This document shows, piece after piece, positions 19,101-26,896 of a stretch of 64,000 bases of DNA. The translations under genes and the position numbers were made by a program. Position 1 is the stretch's first letter. The number at the start of each line of letters is the position of its first letter. This DNA is from JAPWJZ01 sp965279315 (GTDB lineage Bacteria > Pseudomonadota > Alphaproteobacteria > Micavibrionales > UBA2020). The notes under the pieces were generated by a model. The model was not told where the DNA came from. It was given only the letters and a program-made list of their open reading frames with translations, and did not search any database. The stretch lies in NCBI GenBank assembly GCA_965279315.1, contig OZ257145.1, forward strand, positions 186,001 through 250,000. The letters run 5' to 3'.

Positions 19101-19648
19101 TGTTCGAAAAGGTGAAGGCGCACCCGTTCTTCGAAGGCGACAGCATCGAAACCGTGCATGACCGCGTCCGCCTGTCCTACGAGAAATGGGCACATGCGCA
19201 GTTCAAGATTCATGGCAGCCCGCTGGCCGCCACCTACGGCAAGAGCATCGACAAGCAGTCGTCCCTGCGCACGCCCAACATCTCCGCCTTCCACAAGCCG
19301 GAACTGGCGCAGATGGCGCTTTATGCGCTCGATCAGGCAGCACAACGTGACGGCGAGAAATTCGAAACACTGTCGGGTGGCGCATCCGCCCGTGCCTTGA
19401 TCCAGCGGGCGATGATCGACAATGATTTTGCCAATGCCCTGTCATCAAAAATGTGGACGCCGGAGGCAATCGACGGCCGCAAGATGAAACTGGATACGCT
19501 GCACACTTATGCGCAGCAAAACACGCTGAAAGGCTTGGCAAAACCGTCGAAAATGTCGCAAATCTTCGACACTGCCGCGCAATACCGCAGGAAGGCGGCA
19601 GCGAATGCGAATGTCACGCCCCGTAAAACGGCGCGTCCCGGAATGTAA
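16109..19648 (+). CDS. nadE: Fusion of an NMN/NaMN adenylyltransferase-like domain with glutamine-dependent NAD synthetase
   Basis: A 1179-residue, apparently three-domain enzyme. Residues 1-250 resemble a nucleotidylyltransferase: SIGRRAPMHRIHL (27-38) fits the GRxxPxHxxH nucleotide-binding motif of NadM/NadR-type NMNATs, and NINATEIRSF (about 173) fits their SxTxIR motif. Residues about 273-640 are a nitrilase-type glutaminase with the triad Glu319 (LEELGLSGY), Lys408 (AKSYLFNY) and Cys489 (IICEMYW). Residues about 650-1110 are the NAD synthetase ATP-pyrophosphatase domain: LSGGMDSAYNAA (about 671), YMGTDNSSDKTL, YENIQARLRQVL. The usual GNKSE loop is replaced by NPNLDEG, a divergent feature. 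The predicted pathway is NaMN to NaAD to NAD with glutamine as nitrogen source. An RBS-like AAGGAA before Met273 suggests a possible internal start. Confidence 0.85.
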   Translation: MQGAFHGNAEDIRDALKQGGLEYAVSIGRRAPMHRIHLECLQEIVDAGLMPVVFIGSTNGADSAWFDPVKNPLTLEQQKEQLKYALPHSYDDSRILTLPDVGNQEKWFDGFFDMFDGTAFKGKSVVHYRSKAADAKDADAAIRPLSAYMEGFGKRGLPAWESYNRDPADDNINATEIRSFDLENLTAGQRALMATPDYIIGLARAARDANPDKELMKDVPLAIFDLTLERMWKEAGISTAQVLNTAATRSLHDLQTAATSLVKNRHAPKEQAMTDKISLKIASASTNQTGGDWPRNLANIIKAVDKAVEDKADILALEELGLSGYERGDDFQYSDNGKTREMLQIIADYAASKNPNLIISVGHPWYFADKDLPTQDNRRKNPLFNRVNKQYDVQSFLTGGDVVAISAKSYLFNYERGYETRHFEEWSDEAANKYENKFGKGRDGTIMIELPAMTYPDGTEVPAKAIPFGSPVIQAGDGDRSINLWHIICEMYWIGSRFDGSANNKDYARDNPLAQKARDFDITVAVNPNASPPVANKIDKHYELSKLASGYAGVLVHTDGLGSSGSTFAQFGSRLMAQDGGIISEGARGTFADMAYTSQIVQVAPAIDKGHAPHAKVAHSFSATHDAPVQDGPAVWEHGPRREMEEELRNELLWLYDYMRKNKIQGVTQALSGGMDSAYNAAKVRMMVELGVSELGFAGFMDSMSHLTYKNEALAAFKQGGREAGIAAVMDNMLTSVYMGTDNSSDKTLNAAKTMIEGGTRADGTTFKGISGKFEYRNVQRLVEVYAEIYSGVNPGQISDARDAEIRKELAAILRTRKEDVTPEELERRIHVLKETFEEVAGDVLSVGNDKHAVAYENIQARLRQVLISLFSNVENKMSISNPNLDEGRNSYSTWGGDLHGGMIAGNAHKDKQRQIDHMKLLYEFGLQDGVAPVEAFHWVLANRPSAELQPLGKDGKVTQFDEDQLGRSFRQMDMISHFMLNDRPLGQGERKNSPIEVFEKVKAHPFFEGDSIETVHDRVRLSYEKWAHAQFKIHGSPLAATYGKSIDKQSSLRTPNISAFHKPELAQMALYALDQAAQRDGEKFETLSGGASARALIQRAMIDNDFANALSSKMWTPEAIDGRKMKLDTLHTYAQQNTLKGLAKPSKMSQIFDTAAQYRRKAAANANVTPRKTARPGM

Positions 19649-21433
19649 CTAGCGCTTTTTCGGCTTGGCCTTTTGCAGCTTTTCGAATTCGGCCGCAGAC
19701 ATCGTGTCGCCAAAGCCGCGCACCTCGCCCATGCCGATCAGGCCCTCCTTGACCATGTCTTCCAGCAGGTCGCGGCGTTCTTTGTCGCTCTGGAACACCA
19801 TGACCACCGGTTTGAAGGATGCAGCCGTCAGCGGCTGCGGCAGGTTGCCGGCAAGGTTGATGACAAGATCGTGGCGCTCGCTATCCCGCTCCGGCTCGCG
19901 CGCAAACGCCACAAATTTCGCCATATCAAGGTTGCGGGCGACAAGGCCACCCTCCACCACCGCCTGCAGCGAACTGCCGCGTGACTTCCATTTGGGATAG
20001 GCCTCGCGCAGCGCGTCGATATCGGCGCCTTTTTGGGCAAACGGCGCCAGCAGGGCAACGATTTCGCCCTTTTGTTTTTTGCTGTTCCCGCTGTTCAGGA
20101 GCGCCGCCACACCCGCGAAAGTAACAGGCGCGGACAATTTTTTGTGGCGGACCAGAAGGCCGACCGCATCAAGGCGTTCCTTTTCGCCCATGGCGGCGAA
20201 ATTGGGCGCGAAGCGTTCCAGGTCGGCAACGGGATCCATGCGGGGCACGATTTCTTCCCACGGCGGCAGCCAGCTGTCGGAAACGGCGGCAGCAAGGCGT
20301 GCCGCGTCTACGACACTCAGCTTCGCGCAACCGGCATCTGCCGCAAGCCCTTCGCGCAGCATTGTCAGCCGGCGGTCACGGTCGCGTTCTGCCTGTATGT
20401 TGGTCGCAATGCCGCAGCTGCTGGCGACAAGGCCGCCGCCGCTGCCTTCCGCATGGCTGGCGCGATCAACCCATGGCTTGCCCGCCGCGAGGGTTGCCGC
20501 ATCCGCCGGCAGCAGGGCGAAGCCCATCTTTGGCACAGGCATATCGGCAGGCCATGGCTCGCTCGATTCCGTGGACGTCGCCGCAGTTTCAGTCGCCGCC
20601 GGGGCTGTATCGGGCGTGCCGCCTTCGGCTGGCTTCTCCCCGCCGATGGTGACAGGCGCATCAAGTGTACTGGGCGTTTGCGCGGCGGTGATTTCCTTGA
20701 CCTCGGCCGGCATGATCCGGCTGGCATCGGCAGGCTTGATATCGACGGGGTTTCCGGCGGCATCGAGTACGCCGACAAGCTTGTCTTTCTGGCGGGTAGT
20801 GTATATCCACAACTGATGCGGCACCATGGATACGTATTTGTTGGTGTAATCGGTGACAGAGGCGACGACGTAAACGGCGACTTCATCGCGCCCCTTGGTC
20901 TCCTCCAAAAACTGGCGGGTCGCGCTGTCATCCATGCGCAGGTACTGCCAGCCGGGCGGGATGCCGTCCGGGAAGGTGATGACCAGTTTGTTGGGGGCAT
21001 AGCGGGAAGATCCGCGGAAAGACCCGCTATTCGCATACAGCTCGTAGGTCGGGCGTTTCCATTCAAGCGGGATTGCCTTGCGCGTCGCATCGTAACTGCC
21101 CTTGCGGACCGTCAGGCCGAGCGCCATTTGCACTGGCACGGCTTCGGCAAAATCCGTTTTGTGACGTTGCGCCGCATCGGCCACTTCCATCGCGTTGCTG
21201 CTGACGCGCGCATGTTCGTCGGGATAGGCAAATTCAAAATATTCGGCCAAAAACCCTTCATTATCGGCCTGAAAGATGCCCTTTTGCGCCAGAAGTGTGA
21301 TGATGCGTTTCCATGTCAGCGCGGGGGCAGACGGTTTTGCGGTTGTTTGCAATGCGGTCGGCAGGTCCGCCAGCAGCGGCGAAGCCGAAAGGACGGCGGC
21401 AACCAGCGCCGCCGCGAAAAGGTTACGTTTCAT
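19649..21433 (-). CDS. Exported protein of unknown function
   Basis: A 594-residue protein with a signal peptide (MKRNLFAAALVAAVLSASPLLA). Residues about 25-240 look like a folded mixed domain (WKRIITLLAQKGIFQAD, GWQYLRMDDSATRQFLEET). A Thr/Ala/Pro-rich linker follows (about 245-290). The C-terminal 300 residues are helical and repeat-like, ending in a basic tail. I do not recognise a family. Start ATG 21433 has a good GGAGATAAAG RBS and overlaps the upstream membrane-protein gene by 11 bp. The two are therefore almost certainly cotranscribed and may act together at the envelope. Confidence 0.75.
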   Translation of the reverse strand: MKRNLFAAALVAAVLSASPLLADLPTALQTTAKPSAPALTWKRIITLLAQKGIFQADNEGFLAEYFEFAYPDEHARVSSNAMEVADAAQRHKTDFAEAVPVQMALGLTVRKGSYDATRKAIPLEWKRPTYELYANSGSFRGSSRYAPNKLVITFPDGIPPGWQYLRMDDSATRQFLEETKGRDEVAVYVVASVTDYTNKYVSMVPHQLWIYTTRQKDKLVGVLDAAGNPVDIKPADASRIMPAEVKEITAAQTPSTLDAPVTIGGEKPAEGGTPDTAPAATETAATSTESSEPWPADMPVPKMGFALLPADAATLAAGKPWVDRASHAEGSGGGLVASSCGIATNIQAERDRDRRLTMLREGLAADAGCAKLSVVDAARLAAAVSDSWLPPWEEIVPRMDPVADLERFAPNFAAMGEKERLDAVGLLVRHKKLSAPVTFAGVAALLNSGNSKKQKGEIVALLAPFAQKGADIDALREAYPKWKSRGSSLQAVVEGGLVARNLDMAKFVAFAREPERDSERHDLVINLAGNLPQPLTAASFKPVVMVFQSDKERRDLLEDMVKEGLIGMGEVRGFGDTMSAAEFEKLQKAKPKKR

Positions 21434-23255
21434 CTTTATCTCCATATCCAAAAGTGATGCCAAACAGAATATTGCGGCGCACGCCTTCGGCCAGCGGCAG
21501 CACCGCAGGCTCGACGCGGTTGAGCCAATCGACGCCGAGGCCCATGACCGGCGCTTTTTCCTTCAGCGTGACGATCGAGCTTGCATACATCGGGTTGTCC
21601 TTGCCCGGCGACGCGAACAGGAACGGAATGCCGATCACGGCAATAAACAGGGCAATGCCAAGAACGGGTTTCAGCTTCGGCGCGGCAAGCCCGGCGAGTG
21701 AAATGAGCAATGATCCCGCATTCAAGATCGAGAAGAACAGCGAAAAGGCGAGCGCGACCGGCGGAATGATCAGGAAACGGAGCGCGTCATCATGCCTGGC
21801 TGCCGCTTCCGGTGCATCGATTGCAGCCTTGATCGCATCGGCCTGCCCCTGCAGCTTCGGCAACAATACCTGCTTTTCAAATGCGGCGCGGTCAAGCCCC
21901 AGCGGCACATCGGCATCAAGGCCATATTTCGCGGCCACCGCCGCCCGCACATCGGCGCGTTGCAGCAGCGTATTGGGGTCCAGCCCCGGTTCCAGCGCCA
22001 TGCCGAGCGCGGTTTCTACCTTCGCGCCAAATTCGCGGGAGGCGGCACGTTGCACCTCGCCCGTCATGACGGACATGAATTGCGTTTTTTCAAGCGGGAA
22101 TACCAGCGCGGCGGTGTCGATATGCTGCTTTTCCAGCTCCGCCTTGATTTTTTTCTGCAGCGGTTCGGATGCGATGAATCCCGAATAGCTGATATTCGGG
22201 TCCATGCCTTCGGTTTCCTTGCGGAACTGGCGTTCCAGGATCAGGTTGATGACTTGCGTGACCGTGGCGTCGGATCCCGGGCAACTGGTTTGCGCGGTGG
22301 GCGCATAAGCGGGCGGCAAGCCTTTGCCGTTCCAGCCTGAACACCACCAGTCGAGCGGGATGGGGCCGCCGAATTTCGCGGTCATTTCGACGTCATATGC
22401 CTTGCGGACATCGTTGATGCAGGCGGCATTGCAGGCAATGATCTGTTTGAACACGCCGCGCAGTTTCGCCTGCGCGTATTCGACCAGCATACCCTTGCCG
22501 CCTTTCAGCATCTGGCGCTTGCTGTCGAGCGAGGTCCAGCTGGCGTTGACCTGCGCCTGTATCTTGTCCCACACCTCCTGTGCCTTCTGCTGCGCCTGCG
22601 CCTGATATCCGGCGACCTGCGCGGAACCGCCGGCGTAATCCTTCAATGCCTGGTTGATTTTGTCGTGCGCTGACTGGTAACGCGCCCAGATTTCATCGCC
22701 ACCCGCCGCCTTGTAAACCGTACGGGTTGCGATATCGTCCATCTTGGCTTCGATTTCCTTCAATATGGCATCGTCGCGCATGATGAAAATACCGAGCGTG
22801 GCGTTGAACGTCGCATCGCGCGCGGGATCGCCGCCTTCCTTCAGGGACGAAAACGCGACAACGCCGTCGGCGACGTTTTTGCGCGCCATGGCCGCGATAT
22901 ACGCTGCGCGCTTTTCTTCCGTGGTCGCGGTTGCGAGAGCAGCATCGATAATGGCCTTCTGCCCGAAATAAACCATAGGAATGATGATAATGGCGGCAAT
23001 CATCAGACGCACCGCTGCGGATGTGCCAACGCGAAAGCCGATAAAGCGCCACGCCATCAGCGTCGCGCCGATGCCCGCAATGATGCGTCCCGCCGTTTCA
23101 AGGCCGTGGATTTTATCGGGATCGGGTATGCCGCCCGCCGCCGTCAGCAGGCGCGCGTTAAAAGAAAGTTCGAAGAACAGGTAGAGCAATGCCGCGCATT
23201 GCAGGAATGCGGCCCAGCCGGTTGAAGATTTCTGTCTGCCTTTTTCGGATGCCAT
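21423..23255 (-). CDS. Membrane protein of unknown function with large central extramembrane domain
   Basis: A 610-residue protein. Hydrophobic helices lie near residues 13-35, 55-75 and 80-100, and a C-terminal pair near 500-560 (FLIIPPVALAFSLFFSIL and VLGIALFIAVIGIPFLFA). The roughly 390 residues between are soluble and largely helical, with a coiled-coil-like stretch (YQAQAQQKAQEVWDKIQ). A cluster of cysteines (CNAAC, WWCSGWNG, TSCPGSD) suggests disulfides and a periplasmic location. No family is recognised. I chose ATG 23255 after GCAGGGGAAC rather than an in-frame start 36 bp upstream. It is the first gene of a two-gene unit with the exported protein. Confidence 0.75.
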   Translation of the reverse strand: MASEKGRQKSSTGWAAFLQCAALLYLFFELSFNARLLTAAGGIPDPDKIHGLETAGRIIAGIGATLMAWRFIGFRVGTSAAVRLMIAAIIIIPMVYFGQKAIIDAALATATTEEKRAAYIAAMARKNVADGVVAFSSLKEGGDPARDATFNATLGIFIMRDDAILKEIEAKMDDIATRTVYKAAGGDEIWARYQSAHDKINQALKDYAGGSAQVAGYQAQAQQKAQEVWDKIQAQVNASWTSLDSKRQMLKGGKGMLVEYAQAKLRGVFKQIIACNAACINDVRKAYDVEMTAKFGGPIPLDWWCSGWNGKGLPPAYAPTAQTSCPGSDATVTQVINLILERQFRKETEGMDPNISYSGFIASEPLQKKIKAELEKQHIDTAALVFPLEKTQFMSVMTGEVQRAASREFGAKVETALGMALEPGLDPNTLLQRADVRAAVAAKYGLDADVPLGLDRAAFEKQVLLPKLQGQADAIKAAIDAPEAAARHDDALRFLIIPPVALAFSLFFSILNAGSLLISLAGLAAPKLKPVLGIALFIAVIGIPFLFASPGKDNPMYASSIVTLKEKAPVMGLGVDWLNRVEPAVLPLAEGVRRNILFGITFGYGDKDET

Positions 23256-23569
23256 GTTCCCCTGCCCTGTGAAATGCGGCATAGCCGTCATGATAAGGCA
23301 GAAAAATTGCTTTACTGTTAATGCGGTTAAAAGCGCTATTGATGAGCGATTGCAGGAGTTTGACTAAGGTTTCGCAACGGATAAGCCGAATTACCTTGCT
23401 ATTATGGTGAAAGAGGCTATGTTCTGGCTATTCGAATTTTCTAGTTCTGACTTGTTTGTTCGCCTGATACGGCATTTCTCCCAAGACATCGCTGCTTTCG
23501 AATAGGGACTGACGCAATTGTTGCGGCAGCCCATATGCACGGAAGTGCTTTTTCTACAAGGAGGCCATC
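23256..23569. other. Divergent intergenic region and probable long csp leader
   Basis: About 310 bp between the membrane-protein gene and the cold-shock gene. Cold-shock genes often have long 5' leaders that act as RNA thermosensors, and the spacing allows one. Scattered TTGACT (23360) and TATTAT (23400) boxes occur, but 34 bp apart, so no promoter could be fixed. Confidence 0.35.
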
Positions 23570-23773
23570 ATGGCTCAAGGTACAGTGAAATGGTTTAACG
23601 CGCAAAAAGGCTTTGGTTTCATCCAGCCCGACGGCGGCAGCTCGGACGTATTCGTCCATATCTCCGCTGTTGAAGCGGCTGGCCTGCGCGGTCTGAACGA
23701 AGGTCAGAAAGTGACTTTCGACATCGTGACCGAGCGCGGCAAATCGGCTGCAGCGAACCTGAAAGCGGCGTAA
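23570..23773 (+). CDS. Cold-shock domain protein (CspA family)
   Basis: A 67-residue single cold-shock domain, an RNA/ssDNA-binding OB fold that acts as an RNA chaperone. GTVKWFNAQKGFGFIQPDG holds RNP1 (KGFGFI, residues 13-18), and VFVHIS (27-32) is RNP2. The length and order are standard. The start ATG is preceded by the perfect RBS AAGGAGG. A strong terminator follows 24 bp after the stop. Which csp paralogue this is cannot be told from one locus. Confidence 0.97.
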   Translation: MAQGTVKWFNAQKGFGFIQPDGGSSDVFVHISAVEAAGLRGLNEGQKVTFDIVTERGKSAAANLKAA

Positions 23774-23796
23774 GCCTCTTTTAAAATCGACAATAG

Positions 23797-23832
23797 AGCC
23801 CCCGGCGTCGGTAGCGGCCCGGGGGCTTTTTG
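23797..23832 (+). terminator. Intrinsic terminator after the cold-shock gene
   Basis: The GC-rich stem AGCCCCCGG / CCGGGGGCT is followed by TTTTTG. Two small ORFs follow immediately, so some read-through may express them. Confidence 0.85.
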
Positions 23833-23868
23833 TTTCTGCGCCACAACACTTCCCAAGAAAGAGTTTCC

Positions 23869-24021
23869 ATGACAGCGATCGTACAAACGAACGCCCCTGT
23901 TGCTTCCACTCCGTCGAAACCAGCTGCGCAGACACGCGCACGTTTCCGTCAGGACAAATTTTCCACGACCCTGCACCTGCCCTGCTTCATGCCCGACGAG
24001 ACCAAAACGCCCAAGGCGTAA
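23869..24021 (+). CDS. Small hypothetical protein (50 aa)
   Basis: A short ORF beginning MTAIVQTNAPVAS and ending FMPDETKTPKA; the middle is basic (AQTRARFRQDKFSTTLHLP). AAGAAAGAG lies about 6 bp upstream as a possible RBS. It lies just after the csp terminator and 9 bp before the next small ORF, with an AAGGA straddling its stop. No family is recognised, and it may not be expressed. Confidence 0.45.
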   Translation: MTAIVQTNAPVASTPSKPAAQTRARFRQDKFSTTLHLPCFMPDETKTPKA

Positions 24022-24030
24022 GGAACAACC

Positions 24031-24327
24031 GTGACCAACGACGAATTCCGCGAAGCGGGCAAAGAAGCGACAGGCAAGAAGGGCAGCGCAAGCAGCACAG
24101 CCTCGGGCGCAACACCGCCCGGCCGCGCACCGGCCATCAGCGCGCCCGTGCCGCGCGGTCCCGCACCCCCTGCGCCAAAAGGGCCGATGATGATACCGAC
24201 AGGCCCGAAGCCGCCCTTTGGCGCGCAACAATTCCCGCCCCAGGTCAAGCCGGCACAGAACACAGTGCCGCCAAAAGCAGCGACGCCGCCACCGGTCAAA
24301 AAGACGGATGACGGCGAGGCCGACTAA
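24031..24327 (+). CDS. Small proline/alanine-rich hypothetical protein
   Basis: 98 residues, GTG start with AAGGA 6-7 bp upstream. The N-terminus is polar (MTNDEFREAGKEATGKKG). The rest is rich in Pro, Ala and Lys, with repeated PP and PxP groups, and is probably disordered. It follows the 50-residue ORF by 9 bp, suggesting translational coupling. It is convergent with the desaturase gene. No function can be assigned. Confidence 0.5.
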   Translation: MTNDEFREAGKEATGKKGSASSTASGATPPGRAPAISAPVPRGPAPPAPKGPMMIPTGPKPPFGAQQFPPQVKPAQNTVPPKAATPPPVKKTDDGEAD

Positions 24328-24352
24328 TTCATTCTCATTTCAGGAACAGGCC

Positions 24353-25453
24353 TTAAACGACCTTCAGTTTCGGCGGCAGGTCCTTGAAGCGGATCATCTT
24401 GCGCGTCGCTTCATCCCACAATGCCAGGTTTGCGCATTTCAGGCTCTGGCGGATGTTCAGTGTGTTGACCTTTGCGAAATCCGGATTGGCGTCGTGGCAT
24501 TTTTCCAGCTTGTAGTTCGGGATGGACGCGTTCAGGTGGTGAACGTGGTGGAAACCGATATTGCCCGTGAACCATTGCAGGATCTTCGGCAGCTTGTAGT
24601 AGGAACTGCCCATGACTGCGGCTTCCGCATAGCTCCACTCGCGGCCGTATTCCCAATGTGAATCTTCAAACTGGTGCTGCATGAAAAACAGCCACTGGCC
24701 CGGCCAGTAAGCCATCACCAGCGTTGCGGGATAAAGGATCGCAAGCTGGGCATAGCCGAGGAAGTAACCAAAAACGCCGTAGCAGGCAAGGATGGCGACA
24801 TTGAGCCCCATGATGCTGGGCAGCGTCTGGCTGGTGGGCGGCGTATGGTATTTCGGCATCGACAGGTAATTCTGTGCCGGGGGAAACCGCTGGAAGAACA
24901 GCACATAGAGGGGCGGGCCAAAAACCAGCAACGTCAGCGGATGGCGGTAAAAACGGTAAAAACGCTGGCGGCCGGGCGACAATGCCTCGTATTCCTTGAC
25001 GGTCAGCGTATCGACGCTGCCGCTGCCGCGCCGGTCGAGGTTGCCTGAACCCGCATGGTGAAGGTTGTGCGTGCGGCGCCACAGGTCATAGGGCGTAAAG
25101 GTCAGCACGCTGATCGCGCGGCCGACAAGGTCGTTTGCCCATTTCTGGTTGAAGAAAGAACCGTGACCGCAATCATGCTGGATGATGAACATGCGGATCA
25201 AAAGTCCGCCTGCGGGGATCATGAGCAGGAAGGTCAGGAAATAATGCCCGAAATGCGACGCCGTGAAGATGGCTGCCATGTTGGCGGCGAAGATCGCGGT
25301 CGTGCTGAACAGCTGCCACAGGCTTTGCTTGAGATCGGCGCCTTTATAGGCAGCGCAATGCTCCGTCATTTTCTTGAAATCGAGAGCTGCTTCCGGAGTT
25401 GCAGAAACTTGCGGTTCGTCAGGCATCGCCTGAGCCCTGAGAGAATTGTCCAT
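24353..25453 (-). CDS. Membrane fatty acid desaturase
   Basis: A 366-residue di-iron membrane enzyme that inserts double bonds in acyl chains of membrane lipids. The three histidine boxes are intact: HDCGH (about residue 94), HNLHH (about 129) and HHVHH (about 301). Hydrophobic pairs lie between box 1 and the N-terminus and around residues 215-265. This box pattern fits the DesA/omega-6-type acyl-lipid desaturases rather than acyl-ACP enzymes; regiospecificity is not readable. The first roughly 35 residues are polar. Its position near a cold-shock gene would suit a role in membrane fluidity, but they are not cotranscribed. Confidence 0.9.
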   Translation of the reverse strand: MDNSLRAQAMPDEPQVSATPEAALDFKKMTEHCAAYKGADLKQSLWQLFSTTAIFAANMAAIFTASHFGHYFLTFLLMIPAGGLLIRMFIIQHDCGHGSFFNQKWANDLVGRAISVLTFTPYDLWRRTHNLHHAGSGNLDRRGSGSVDTLTVKEYEALSPGRQRFYRFYRHPLTLLVFGPPLYVLFFQRFPPAQNYLSMPKYHTPPTSQTLPSIMGLNVAILACYGVFGYFLGYAQLAILYPATLVMAYWPGQWLFFMQHQFEDSHWEYGREWSYAEAAVMGSSYYKLPKILQWFTGNIGFHHVHHLNASIPNYKLEKCHDANPDFAKVNTLNIRQSLKCANLALWDEATRKMIRFKDLPPKLKVV

Positions 25454-25583
25454 GTGTCCTTTTTCGCCCTTGAGCGTCCACGCAGCCGCCCTTGCCCGTT
25501 TTATGCGTTTATGCCCAAAGATTACTACAGGCTCTTATCATTATCTATAGCGGCTTGGTTATTTGGCAAGCTATTGAGGCTGT

Positions 25584-25606
25584 TGGAGGTTTTGGCCTCC
25601 ATTTTT
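25584..25606 (+). terminator. Orphan hairpin with T-tract
   Basis: TGGAGG / CCTCCA with a six-base loop is followed by TTTTT. It lies upstream of the desaturase, reading on the plus strand, with no plus-strand gene before it. It could end a short unannotated RNA or be chance. Confidence 0.35.
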
Positions 25607-25723
25607 ACTTCAAAAATTACCGAATTCGGGAAAATGGCGCGTGACATAAAATAACCCTGCTGCGACGCGGAACAAAGCCCTCCAACCCGCCATTAGCGCA
25701 AAGACTTAGAAGGATCAAAAACA

Positions 25724-26830
25724 GTGGTATTCGAACTCCATCCCGCCCGCGACGATATTGCCGCCGACGCAGGCGATACCACCCCCATGACCCCGCCCGA
25801 AACGCGCACCGTTTTTCTGGGCGGCATTTTCATGATCCTGTCTTTTATCGCCCTCAATCTGGGAAGCGCGTTTTTTATCCCGCTCATTTTCGCCATCGTG
25901 CTCAAATTCGTCCTACAGCCTGCCTTACGTACGCTTGAAAACATGCATATTCCGCGACGCCTGGCAGCAGGCTTGATCGTGCTGATGCTGTTGGGCGGCG
26001 TGGGTGGCATCGGGTCCGTGCTGGCAACGCCTGCGAGCGAATGGATGGAGCGTATCCCCGACAGCCTGCCGCAGTTAAAAGATAAATTCCGTTTCCTGAG
26101 CAAGCCGGTCGAAAAAACACAAGCCGTGCTGGCGCAGGCGGAAAACATGACCAGTGCGCCGGGGCCGAAAGTGCAGCCGGTGATGATACAGGGCACGCGT
26201 TTGTCCGACCGTTTCTTCACGATGACGCAGTCATTTGTGGCATCCACACTCACCACCATACTCATCCTTTTCTTCCTGCTGGCCGGAGGTGACACCTTCC
26301 TGCGGCGGTTTGTTGAAATACTGCCGACCTTCCGCAACAAACGTCAGGCTGTGGATATCACCAACCAGATCGAGGGCGATATCTCGGTCTATCTGGGCAC
26401 CGTGACGCTGATGAATGCCTGCGTCGGCATCGCCACGGGGCTTGCCATGTGGGGCTTTGGCCTGCGCGACCCTGTGCTGTGGGGGACAGTCGCCTTCCTG
26501 CTCAATTACCTGCCGATCGTGGGGGTCATCCTGGGTGCCGCGCTATTCATGGTTGTTGGCTTCATGGAAATAACCGATTTCTGGATGGCTGCGCTGCCCG
26601 CCATCAGCTATGCCGCGATCCACGTCATCGAAAGTTCGGTCATCACGCCGCTGTTGCTGGCGAAGCGCCTGACTTTGAACCCAGTGCTGGTCATCCTGTC
26701 GCTGGTTTTCTGGTACTGGATGTGGGGGTTTGCGGGGGCGGTCATGGCCGTGCCTATGCTGGCCATCATCAAGATCATTTGCGACCGTGTCGAAAAATTA
26801 AGGCATTTCGGGCACTTCCTTGGTGCCTGA
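25724..26830 (+). CDS. AI-2E family (PerM-like) membrane permease
   Basis: A 368-residue inner-membrane protein of the AI-2E transporter superfamily, whose members export small molecules or exchange ions. The N-terminal helix pair (TVFLGGIFMILSFIALNLG, SAFFIPLIFAIVLKFV) is followed by an extramembrane domain (about 110-170). The conserved C-terminal block follows: FLLNYLPIVGVILGA, ISYAAIHVIESSVITPLLLA and LTLNPVLVILSLVFWYWMW. GTG 25724 has AGAAGGA about 9 bp upstream; ATG 25787 is a possible later start. The transported substrate is unknown. A strong terminator follows. Confidence 0.88.
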   Translation: MVFELHPARDDIAADAGDTTPMTPPETRTVFLGGIFMILSFIALNLGSAFFIPLIFAIVLKFVLQPALRTLENMHIPRRLAAGLIVLMLLGGVGGIGSVLATPASEWMERIPDSLPQLKDKFRFLSKPVEKTQAVLAQAENMTSAPGPKVQPVMIQGTRLSDRFFTMTQSFVASTLTTILILFFLLAGGDTFLRRFVEILPTFRNKRQAVDITNQIEGDISVYLGTVTLMNACVGIATGLAMWGFGLRDPVLWGTVAFLLNYLPIVGVILGAALFMVVGFMEITDFWMAALPAISYAAIHVIESSVITPLLLAKRLTLNPVLVILSLVFWYWMWGFAGAVMAVPMLAIIKIICDRVEKLRHFGHFLGA

Positions 26831-26850
26831 GCCATTCGCGTGCACAAAAA

Positions 26851-26877
26851 AAGCCCCCAGTTGCGGGGGCTTTTTTT
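26851..26877 (+). terminator. Intrinsic terminator after the AI-2E-type gene
   Basis: AAGCCCCCAG TTGCGGGGGCTT is followed by a run of T. The A-run on the left side could also serve the minus-strand gene ending at 26897. Confidence 0.9.
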
Positions 26878-26896
26878 ATCATTGTTCTGTGCCGGA

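Noticed and set aside
12998..19648. Phage origin of the NAD operon
   Set aside because: Some phages carry NAD salvage genes, but no phage structural or replication gene is nearby, and the flanking genes are ordinary chromosomal ones.
23360..23405. A csp promoter from TTGACT and TATTAT
   Set aside because: The boxes are 34 bp apart, twice the needed spacing.
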